This document shows, piece by piece, positions 46,401-58,400 of a DNA stretch of 64,000 nucleotides; position 1 is the first letter of the stretch; each line of letters opens with the position of its first letter. The notes under the pieces were generated by a model. That model worked only from the letters and a program-made list of their open reading frames with translations, was not told the DNA's origin and did no database searches. Both the position numbers and the translations under genes were made by a program. Source of the DNA: Tetracentron sinense (taxonomy: Eukaryota > Streptophyta > Magnoliopsida > Trochodendrales > Trochodendraceae); the NCBI GenBank assembly GCA_015143295.1, contig CM026563.1, positions 3,720,001-3,784,000 of the forward strand. Reading direction: 5' to 3'.

Positions 46401-49400
46401 GGTCAAGTCAACTTCTCAGCGAGCCCGGCGACGATTATGAAGACGATGGAAGACAAACCCTACTTCGAATGGCCAGCACGGACCGTTCGCGATGTCACCT
46501 CGGGACCCAGGGCGCATGAATATTGTCAGTACCACAAGTGCCACGGGCACCTTACAAACCGTTGTCGCATCCTGAGAGAATATCTGGAAAGATTAGTCCG
46601 TGAAGGCTATCTGGGAGAATACGTGGACTCTGGAAGAGGAGAAGGGCGTATTACAGATCCACCCACTCGATCTCATGAGGGAGAGCCATCTGGTCATATG
46701 GGCCGAGGCGGAGAAGCTCCGAAGGGAGTCATAAATGTCATCCATCGCGCTCGAGTACTGGAAGTAGATATTGAGCAGCAGTTCCGAGCGAAGGCAAAGA
46801 AGTTATCGCACGTGGCAAAAGTTTGTCAGGTGCGATCGACGACGAAGGAAGTCGAGCAGGCCTTATCGTTCACTGATCAGGACATGACAACTGTGGTCAG
46901 GCCTCACTACGATGCTCTTGTCTTGACTATGCGAATTGGCGATTTTGACATCAGGCGAGTGCTCGTTGACCCTGGAAGTGGGGCAGATATCCTGTATCTC
47001 CATGCTTTCGCAAAGATGGAGTTGGACCCGGCGGTTCTCGTCCCTGCACAGACACCCTTGATAGGATTCGACGGAAGCTCGATGCAACCCGTAGGAGAAG
47101 TCGTCCTACCGGTCAAAGCTGGACCTATCATCCTGTCCACCCGGTTCTCCATTGTCGACGCGCCGTCCCCATACAATGCCATCCTACTCCAGACGGACCC
47201 AGTGAAATAAGAGGAGACCAGCTGGCGTCGCAGAAGTACGATTATGCCTCACCCGACCCACTCAAATAGCAATTACAGGTCGGGTCCGTGAAAGAGGAGA
47301 ACACGGGTGAATCGTTGACGAACCACTCTGTTGAACCCACGAAGCTTGTCAACCTGGGGACGGAGAACGAGCCAAGGACGCTGCAAATTGAGACCTGTTT
47401 GACAACGGACGAAGAGCAGGAGTTGATAAATTTTCTGAGGAGAAATCTTGATGTTTTCTCTTGGTCCCACGAGGACATGACGGGTATCAATCCTGAAATC
47501 ATCTGTCATCATCTCAACGTTGATCCCGTAGTCAATCCGGTTAAACAGAAGCCTCGTAGACTTGCTCCGGCGTACCATGAAGCCGTCAATGAAGAGATCG
47601 ATAAGTTAATTCAGCACGGGTTTATTCGTGAGGTCCAATATCCAGAATGGATAGCCAATGTAGTAGCTGTTCCGAAGAAGAACGGGAAAGTCAGAGTCTG
47701 TATTGATTTCACTAATGTTAATAAAGCTTGTCCGAAAGACTTCTTCCCAGTTCCCAGAATCGATAGACTTATCACTGCCACCGCGGGTCACGAGATGTTG
47801 AGCTTCATGGACGGGTATTCGGGTTACAATCAAATCTTGTTAGCTGAAGGCGATCAAGAGAAGACGGCCTTCATAACGGAGCATGGCCTGTTCTGTTACC
47901 GGGTCATGCCCTTTGGCCTGAAGAATGCCGGGGCCACTTATCAACGGTTAATGAATCTGATGTTTGGACCCTTGCTCGGTAAATCGGTGGAGGTGTATAT
48001 TGACGATATCGTCGTGAAAAGCCGAACTCGGGTCTCTCTTGTAGCCGACTTGGCGGAGCCGTTTTCTATTTTACGCACTTTCAATCTGAAGTTAAATCCT
48101 GAGAAATGCACATTCGGCGTCGCCTCAGGCAAATTCCTTGGTTATCTCGTCAGTCAACGGGGCATCGAAGCAAATCCCGCGCAAATCCGTGCTCTGATAG
48201 ATATGCCGGAACCGAAGACAAGGAAAAAAGTTCAAAAACTGACAGGACGTATCGCTGCTCTTAACCGGTTTATATCGAAGTCTTCTGACCGTTGCAGACC
48301 TCTGTTCGATTTATTGAGGAAGGATTCCGTTTTCAGGTGGACAGAAGAGTGTTCCCGGTCTTTCGCCGCCTTGAAGACGTACCTAGGCTCCGCTCCGATC
48401 CTCTCTGTACCTGAACCTGGTGAAGTGTTGTACCTCTATCTCTCCGTTTCGGAACGAGCCATTGGCTCCGTGCTGCTCAGAAGTCACAACGGCGTAGAGA
48501 AGCCTATTTATTTCGTCAGCAAAACATTCCACAAGGCAGAATCCAACTATAGCAGAATGGAGAATGTATGCCTGACTCTTGTCTTTTCCGCTGAAAAGTT
48601 ACGTTCTTATTTTCAGGCACATACCATCGTCGTCATCACCACGTACCATTTGAAAACTGTGTTGGGGCGACCTGAAACTGCGGGACGTATGTCAAAGTGG
48701 GCAGTGACACTCAGCGAGTTCGATATCCAATATCAGGCCCGAACCGCAGAGAAAGGGCAGACCGTTGCAAGCTTCCTGGCCGATTTCCCTGTGGAGGAGG
48801 CCGAAACTTCAGTAGAGCCCAACCGTCATGAGCTCCCAGACGATGCGGAGGAGGATACCGTTGTGGAAGACGAGGCAGGAGAGCGAACCAAACTGACGAC
48901 GTGGTGTGATTGGGTCTTGTACGTAGATGGGTCATCTAATGTCAGCGGTTCGGGACTTGGTGCTGTTCTTGTCAGCCCAGATCACGTTAAAGTACAGAAA
49001 CTGATGCGCATTGGTTATGCTGCCTCAAATAATGAAGCTGAATATGAAGCGTTAATACTTGGGTTGCAAAGTGCCCGAGAGTTGGGAATTTCTAAACTCC
49101 GAGTGTTCTGTGATTCACAGCTCGTGGTGAACCAAGTCAACGGTACCTATGAATGTCGAGATGAACGGATGAGACGCTACGCTGCACTTTTACAAGAACA
49201 ACGAAAGGCCTTTGATGTCATCGAGATTAAACATGTCCGAAGGGACGATAACAGGCATGCTGATGCATTGGCCTATCTCGTCTCGATGATGCAAACTGAC
49301 GAATCCAAGATAATCCTCATGGAGTATAAGGAATGCCCCTCCATTGAACTGCAAACGCAACGCACGGTGTTATACGTGAATCAAGCGCCAAGCTGGATGA

Positions 49401-52400
49401 CGGGCATAATAACTTATTTGAAGAATGGAATTCTCCCATCTGACGTAAAGGAAGCAAGACGAATACAATATAAAGCTCCCCGCTATACCCTTGTGGATGG
49501 GGAACTGTACCGGAAATCCTTTGGAGGACCCCTTTTGAGATGCGTGCATCCTGAAGACGTCGAGAGGATTTTAGCCGAGCTCCACGAGAGGATTTGCGGC
49601 ATCCATTCGGGAGGACGGACTATCGCACATCGTGCTCTGGGACAAGGATATTTTTGGCCATACATGCAGGCCGACGCACAAAAGTACGTACAAAAATGCA
49701 GTCAGTGTCAGCGTCATGCAAAATTAATTCATGCCCCCGCTCAGGAACTCAACATCGTATCTCAACCTTGGCCATTCGCTCGTTGGGGACTTGATATCGT
49801 AGGACCCTTTCCTAAGGCTCCCGGTAATCTAATTTTTCTGCTGGTGGCCACGGATTACTTCTCCCGGTGGATCGAGGCTGTTCCACTTGCGCATATTAGA
49901 GAACAAGAAGTGAAGAAGTTCTTGTGGGAACATATTGTCTGTAGATTCGGCATTCCGCAGTCCATCATTTCTGATAACGGGAAGCAGTTCACAGGAAAAC
50001 TCATTGCCGACTTTTGCCGAGAGTTGAAAATCAAGCACATCTTCTCTTCCCCTTATTATCCTCAGGGGAATGGCCTTGCCGAAGCAGCTAACAAGAATAT
50101 TTTGAATGCCCTCAAAAGAAGACTGGAAGATTCCAAGGGAAAGTGGACCAGCGAGTTACATAATGTGTTGTGGGGATACAGGACAACACCGCGGAGCCCT
50201 ACGAACGAGACCCCGTTCTCTTTGGCATACGGGGCGGAGGCTGTTATTCCCACCGAAGTCTCCCTGCCAACAACACGTTCCCGAAAAAAGCACGGAGAGG
50301 AAGACAAGAACGTCGAATTAATGACTATTCATTTGGACTTGCTAGAAGAAAAGCGGGAAGATGCTAGTATCCAGATGAAACGGTATCAGCAACAGTTACG
50401 AAGGGTATACAACAAGAAAGTACGGAAAATGATTCTTCAAGTCGGAGATCTCGTTCTTCGAAAAGTCTTCCAAAATACACGAGAAGTCAATAGCGGAAAA
50501 CTGGGTCCCAACTGGGAAGGGCCATACATCGTGGACCGCGTCGGGAGTCCCGGGGTGTACTACCTTAAAGACCTACAAGGTAATGTAATTCAGAAGTCGT
50601 GGAACATCATGAATTTAAAGCAATTTTTCCAATAAACTTGCGCGTTATGAGCATGTGATCAATCGTTTTTATTTACATATCCAGTACTTGGTAAAATGTT
50701 CTAGATGTGTTACCACGACGGGTGCATTTCACTCGCACAGGGTACTCACCACGGGACACAGGCGGCTCATACAAAGGAATTGTCATCTGAGCATATTGGT
50801 GGCTTATACTAATGGAATGTCCTCTGAGCATGGTGTCCCACCACGAGTTACCACGGCGGGTGCATTTCACACGAACAGGGTACTCACCACGGGACACAGG
50901 TGGCTCATACAAAGGAATTGCCATCTGAGCATACTGGTGGCTTATACTAATGGAATGTCCTCTGAGCATGGTGTCCCACCACGAGTTACCATAAGTTCGT
51001 CTTTATGAAATTGACTTTTTGTCGAATTACGTCCGTAGTGTTAATCCGCGTATTTGACAACCCGTTATTAGAATGATATAGTGAATTATATTCGTTATGG
51101 GGTTTGTATCCAATCACGAGTTAATTATGTGTTATTTGTGTTATTTGAACGAAACGACTATTCCGGATCAATCGGGTGCTACACAATGACCATAAAAGGA
51201 GATATATATATATATAAAATTTACTGACAGGAGTCGAACATGAGTACATCCGATACAAAATATGAAAAGAAAGAGATAGGAAGGAGGAAGGATCAGTCTT
51301 CGCCAACGTCAACGACCACGACAGCGTCATCAAGAAAGATCGGAACGTTGTCGGCAGCAACAGCGGGATCGGCAGAAGCAGCTTCAGCTGGAGCCTCGGG
51401 GAGAACGGGAGATGGTCTAATAGGTGACGGGGGTTGCCCCCCTCCTTGAACCTCGGGCTCTTCACCGAGCGGGAACTCCATGCCCACAGCCTCAGAACGA
51501 GTAGCCTCGTCCTTCGATTGCTGGGGAGACTCTACCAGTCGTCCCGATTCTCGGAGCTCGTTCATCAGCTCCCTCTCCGTCTCGACCCGATCTTCAGCTA
51601 TCAGCCGTTCCATCTCTGTCTGGAAGTGGGCTCGAAGAGACTCCGTTAAAGCTTCCTTGGCGGCTTCAACCTCCTTGTCCCTCACGGCCGTGGCCTCCTC
51701 AAGCTGTTTGGCCAACGCTGCCTTCTCGGCTTCCGTCGCCTCTAGCCGTTGACGGAGAGTGTTCACGATCTCGTCCATCTCGCTTATCCGGAGGACGGAC
51801 CTCTCGGCCTGTTCCGCCGCCGCCTTCTCTCCTTCCATCGCCTTACGGGCTTCGTCCCGAGCTTTGTCCCGTTGTTTCACGGCCGTGGCAATCGTGCCTT
51901 TAGCAGACCGCAAGTCAGCTTTGACGGACATTAACTCGTGGTTCAGCCGTTTCACGTCCTCGGCCCCCCTCTTCTCCAGGTCAAGGACTTTGTCCCTCAG
52001 CCCATTGGCAGTACGCCTGTTTTCGGCGGTGACCTCGTACATCCCGGCGAGCATGTTGCCCAGCTAAAAAAAAAAGGAGAGAGAGATGGTATCAAAAAAA
52101 AAAAAAAAAAAAAAAAAAAAACGTACCGTGGCAACAGCTCGACTCGCAGCATTGAACATCCCCATCCAGTGCAAGTCCCTCGTTGCGGCTATATCCGCTG
52201 GGAGCCTCATCGCCAACATCATCGATGTGGCAATGGAGTCGTGCTCCATCGCCGAATGGACGACGGTAGGACGAGTATATCCTCTGGGGAAGACGGGATT
52301 CCACAGCTCAGCGGGGCCCCCCATGGTGATCCTCTCTCGAGGAGGGGCAGAAGACGAAGAAGCCACATTTGCGGCTGGTGAGGAAGTAGAGGCCGGGACA

Positions 52401-55400
52401 ATCGCAGGGGCAGCCGTATCCGCCACGGTAGACGAAGCAGCTACGACGTCCACGGGAAGGCCGGTGCTGATAATTGGAGGCTCCTCCACGGGGGTACCAC
52501 TCCCCTCGCCGAATGTTGCGGCTTGAGTAGACGACACCCCGACTGACTCCCGTTCTCGAACCCGTTGATCGTGCTCCGCCTCTCGCCGTGCTTTCTTCGA
52601 CTTCAGAGCTTTGAGAGCTTCTACCCTCTCTCTTTTCTCCGTCTTCTTATCCGCCGCGGATAGACGGGAGGGACGAGAAGGACGGGGAGGACGAGTCAAC
52701 GTTGGAGCCTGTGAGGATCGCGGTGGAAGTTGGTCAGCCATGTCTTCCTCTATCTCCTCGTCAAGGATAGCTGCCGGTCCTGGCGGTCTCTGAAACGGTG
52801 GATGAGCTGGTCGACGAGACTTCTTAGGTAAGGTCCCTGCTTCGACAACGGACCCTGTCTCTCGAGCAGAGGACGGCTTCCAGGTGACGTAAGCGTCCCC
52901 TTTATCGGTGCGAACCCTCCGAAGCGCGTACTCTTCTTCCGCGGAAAGATCAGAGAAGCGTGGCTTAGAAGCCTCTGCAGAAAGAACGAAACGTTATTAG
53001 TCGTGTAACAGGAGTACGTTTTCAGAACAGACAACGGAGAACGATTGAAAAGTAACAGACCTGAAGTAAATTCGTGGGGAACAGGACGGGTAGTCTCTGC
53101 CCTCCAAGCTCCGGAGACCACGAAAGGCATCTCCTTCCAGTCCCATTCCACATCAGGGAGGTGTGAGATGATATCGGGGATCCTGGATTTTTGCCTCCAG
53201 GTGAAGTACGTCTTCTTTCCTCCTCAACAACCCCGGGACACTTCACGACGTGGCGGAAGTGGAAGACGTGCCTGGCCTCTACATTGTACCCGTCTCTGTT
53301 GAACTTGTCCATTAGAAACATGTATTTGTAGAACTTCGGGTGCATTTACCCCGGGGCAACTTGGAGGGCGGACAGGACGGAGTCCGTGATGGGAGATAAA
53401 GGAAATCGAAGCCCAGCCTCGAACTGGGCGAGATAGACAATAGTACAGGAAGAACGGTGGTCTGGAATAACGTCTTCTTCCTCAAAATGGATGTGGACAT
53501 AAGGGGGAATTTGGAAAAGGGCTCTGTAATGGTCAAGTGCATATCTGACGACTGGTTTGGTTTTGGGGTTGGAAACATTGGCAATAACACCGTGAGGGGA
53601 ACTGCCTGAACAACTGGCCTCATCGGCATTGTCTATCCTAACTACTTCGGCCGACATGGTGGCAAACAAGTAGAAAAAGAAAAAAATACAGGGAAAACGA
53701 CCACAGAACAAAAGGAAAAGAGAAGGATCTTACCGAAAACTGTATTTAGGAAGCAAGGGGCACAGCCAGAGAAGAGAGAAGAGCAGAACAGCAGACCGTC
53801 GGTGAGAAGAAATTCCGGCAGAGTAGCAGAATGCAAGAATTCAAACGAAGAAGATGAAGTACCAGGCCTTCGGTACTTATAGACCAGTCCATAACTCTAA
53901 GGACGATAATGATCTCGATCTGTACCGTACGCGTGTCCACGCATGCAGACAACGTAAAGGACAGGATGGTCTTCTGACCGAGTTAAATAACCGTCGGGAA
54001 AAACGAAGCGTCCGGAAGATAATGATGACAGCCTGCCAAGCATTTATGAGGTATGACATTTCGGCACGCGCAATACAGCTGGCACGACGCTACGTCTTCG
54101 CGTGCAGAATATGTGACCTATCACCATTCTGAGGTTAGCAGTATCTTCTCTCCCGTCGTTTCGCTATATTTATGACACTCTGAACCACGTTCAAAGTATC
54201 ATAAAGGGGCAATTTGTAATGGGTAAATTTCGTAAAAACCTAAGTATGGTAGTAACGAGCTCGTCCTTGGTGTGGTGTTATCGTTTGAGCTCATTTCCGT
54301 CGTCTCTTCGACGACGGGCCCGTGGTCTCATAGACGACGATCACGTCCTCGTTTCGACGATGGGCCCGTGGTCTCATAGACGACGTTCACGTCCTCATTC
54401 TGATAACATACCCGTCGTCTTATTGACAACGACCCCGTATCCCAACACGTAATGAAGTCCGGCGATACTGCCCAGTCGCCTGGGACTGGTCCTACCTCTA
54501 CGATGGTAGGTGGGAAACATTGTCTTGGCATTAAATGCAGCATTAAATGCCATTTAATACTAGTCACCTCGAACGAGTTCCTACTCTATGCCTGCTCTCT
54601 TTTATATGCAGATACGCGTGCAGTACGAATGACCGGGAGATCTATCTAAAATGATTACTGAAGTACACATCTGAGATTTGAGGTGTGCATGGACATCTAT
54701 GGGTGCCCATGGCCATGGCAGGAGTGACCTATAAAAACCTGTGAAAAACAGTATGAAAGGGACGGAATTTTCAAGAGCTAAGACCCTCAAATTCTCTGTA
54801 TTTTCTTACTGTTCATCATCTTTACACCTACTGACTTTATCATCGGAGTACAGGTTAGGGTATCACACCCCCCACTCCAACCTTCTACCGGTAAACCAGA
54901 GCTTGGGTGGAGCTGTTGCTGACGCGTGTCCTTTCGGTAAAATCCCCTCACTGATTTGTTGTGATATCACGATGTCATTCTATAACAGTTTGGTTGATCA
55001 AAGTCTGTTTCTATAATTCAGGAGAGCTATTCTACATTGGCGGCAGATTATAAACTGTGCGGGGCACAACTTTCTCCATTTTGCACTAAAAAAACTAGGT
55101 CCTTTTTTAAGTTTAAAAAGGCCTTGCATTAGTGAATTGGCCAGTGAAGGTCAGATCAAACACCTGCTTGACCCAGGTATCGAATTTCCAGAGTCCTTAA
55201 ATGTAATTATAGAGTGATGGTTTATTATTAGACTTCAAATTGTTAAAGCTTCTTCTACTTGGAACACAACCAGTTGTGATAAATTATGTGCTGACCTGCC
55301 ATTAAGCGTTCACAGGCCATTACTTTGACACTTGTTAGCCCGACTGCTACATAGAGACATGGTTTATAAAGTAAAATATTAAGTTGCTTAATCTTTGCCC

Positions 55401-58400
55401 GTAAAACAAGACCCTTCTGATCCTCCTAATGACTTGAGGAAATGGAGCACTTATAGAAGCTTATGAAACAATAGAATGTATTTCACACATTGAATGGTCA
55501 TCATCAATATATCTTCAAAAACAACACCCTGATAATGGGTAAGGTATGTACATACCTTATTTAATGTAACCCTGAAACAATGTCATGTCGGGATGGCTTT
55601 CAATTGGATTCGACACAGTGGCAATGATGCCGTGACTGCCTTGTATTTTGTTCGTTGGTTTCAAGTCCTACTCGATCTGCTATCCAAACAATGTCTGATA
55701 TGACAAAGACGCTATGGAGTTTGGCCAAATATTCACTGCTATCACTATTCCAGCGATGGTCACGACATCATTGCCACCATGTCCACCTTCTATTTGTCGG
55801 TTGGTTTCATCCTACTCAATCTACCATCCAAAAGAAGTCTGACAAGACTATGAAGAAGACGTCGAATCCAATTATTTCAATGTCCATAGAGTTCCGGCTG
55901 AAATCCTACTGCTATCAGTATTCCAGAGACAGTCGGTAACAGAACAACTGGATCCACCTTCAATTTGTCAGCCTGTTTCAGATCTTACTCCATCTTCCAT
56001 CCAAATGATGCCTGACGAGACGAAGATGAAGATATCTGATACAATAAATTCTTTCCCACTATCAAGTTCTGGCTAAACTTTCAATGGTGTCACTATTCTG
56101 GTGACATCAGATTCGACGAAAGAGGGAGTCATTCCCTTGTAGAAGAAGGATCATTCAAGGAGAACTTTAGCAAATCAAAGTAAGCCACATTACATTCCCT
56201 TTATTTCAAGCACTCTACTCTTCTACCCACATTTTCTTTTGCAATGAGGCTTTAGATAGGAATATAGGATAGAAAACCAACCTAGTCCTTGACGTGGTTT
56301 AGACCTCCTTAAATGTGTTTGGTTGAAGAAGACTCATGAAAGAAGGAGAGGAAGGCACCTTTAGGCTTAACAAAAGCTTTAATACATGTCCTTTTTGCTT
56401 TTTTTTTGAAGTCTCTTTATGTTGGCGTAAGAGTAGAAAAGGATGCCACTCTTAGCTCTCCTTGGACCTCAAACAATAAATATTCCACCATTTAGGTATT
56501 TTTCATGACCTTTATACTTTCCTTTGTTAGTTTTGGCTAAATCTAAGAGGGGAGCCTTTTTAGGTTTTTCCTTAGGATTTTAGACTATATCCTCTCACTA
56601 GTTACTTTCTTAGTAGAGATGGCTAAGTTCAAGAGGGTGCCTCATTAGACACCTCTTAGGAAATTTTAGCACATATTCTCTCTTTTCATGTATCTATCTA
56701 TCCTTAGTGTTTGTTTTGGCTAAGTCTAAAAAAGATAGATACTTCAGCTTTCTCCTACAACTCTAGCACATACCTGTTCATTTTAATTCTTTTAGTTCTC
56801 ATAGAGTCTTTCTAGTTCGATATGTCTAAAAGTTAGGAATCCAGCTTACATGCTCCATTTGATTTCTTTGGATTTTATATTTAGTGTCTTGTTTTAGATT
56901 TGGATTAGCTCAAAAGAGGAGTCTCATTAGATTCCCTCTTAGATATCCAACCAATATAATTCGTTCCTCTTAGTTATTCTTTGGGGTCATTTTTTTATCA
57001 GTAATACGAGAACGCATATATATATAAAAGGATGTACAAATCAAGTTCACAAGAGGGTGAACTGATGCAGCTAGCTACCACATCAAACCAACCAAACTAA
57101 CTAGATCGAAAAGAAATGCAAAAAATTAAAAGAGATGAGCTAAGCCTCTCTAGCCTCGTCCTTTGGGGTCTTGTTTTGGATTTGGTTTAAGTAATGAGTA
57201 AATTGACCATTAACAGTTTCTTAGGATCTCATGAAATCATTTTTACCTTACCGAAATCTGCCTTCTTATATCATTTTATGGAGGATTAGTTTTTTCATAA
57301 GCCTAGTCTAAATGGTAAATCCTCATTTGTGTTTTTGGCTAAGGCATGGAAGGAGAGCAACTTAGATGTCATTCTCCCATGAAACCTAAGTCACTTCAGT
57401 GGAATTTTTGAGTATTTTTTTTAGTATCATGACTTGGAGATGAGTTGTGTCTTTATAAACATTTTCGTACTCTCATGAAGCCTCCATCAAGGGTTTCAGG
57501 CTATATCTTTTGTCTTATTGAGGTAATAAGACAAAAGATAGATCCTCCATTAATCCAGGTTTTCATGCTAGAACAGCAAGACACTTTTTGGTATCTTCTC
57601 CGAAAGGTTGCTATGCTACAATTATGAGGGTATTTTTATATTTCTTAGGGCACAAACAAGACTTTGACGGCAATCACATATTTTAGTAAACCACAAGGGT
57701 GAAGAAGCTTGCATGTGAACAAGGAGGCATACCTGGAGAGTCAAAGCGCTAGTGTGTTTAGTGACCAAGAAATTGGTCAAATTCACAAAATATGCTAGCG
57801 TAGAATTGAAGAGCAGATACCAGACTATATTGATGTCTTTTCTTGCAAGTGCTTGCGTGATCCCAACCACATTTCCCTCCATCAAGAGAGTTGCCGGAAG
57901 AAGGAATACAACAGCTATGGGAGCCATATACATAAGTAGGTTCATGGAATTCAGCTTTTCGCTGGAAAATATTAAAAGCAATTTAGTATTGAGTAATTTA
58001 GTATTGCTTTCCAAACTCAAATTTGACTTCAATCAGAGACTTAATATAATAGTAGATAAGGAATCATTCAGTACCCCTCAGAGGACAGCAAAATCCCTTG
58101 AAGCACTGTCTTTAGTGCCCTTGCAGCAGTAGCACCAACACACATAATAAACCCAAATAGATGGAAACTTGGTTCACCCTACAGCCACATGACAAGAATG
58201 ATAAAAGAATCAGTAACTAATTTGTGTGTTCTAACAATTTTAATTTTGAAATAATTTAAAGACCCTCAGACAATGCAAAGAGTCATTACTAGGTATACAA
58301 ATCATTCACCCATTCAAAACCAGCTGAGAAACCACAGTTCTAACAAAAACCTTTGATATTTTGGCAAAAATAAAATGTCACTAACCAAGTGAGCAGAACA

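Larger units (their letters stand above)
44142..54952 (+). mobile_element. Full-length Ty3/gypsy Tat-type LTR retrotransposon, element 2
   Basis: A 10,811-bp element with LTRs at 44142-44880 and 54215-54952, flanked by the perfect 5-bp duplication 'gattt' (44137-44141 and 54953-54957). By eye the LTRs differ at ~23 of 739 positions (about 97% identical), nearly all transitions, so the insertion is fairly recent. Order: 5' LTR, primer-binding site, gag-pro, pol (RT, RNase H, second RNase H, integrase), tandem spacer, antisense spliced gene, polypurine tract (about 54203-54214), 3' LTR. Several coding lesions suggest it cannot move on its own. It sits in the last intron of the translocator gene, in the opposite orientation. 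Confidence 0.95.

Noticed and set aside
50655-51008. Repeated plus- and minus-strand peptides in the element 2 spacer
   Set aside because: Product of a 138-bp (46-codon) tandem duplication; both strands are open by chance and no family is recognised.
52091-52122. Long A-run as a LINE or retrogene poly-A tail
   Set aside because: It is the pyrimidine tract of intron 2 of the minus-strand antisense gene, between a matched donor and acceptor.
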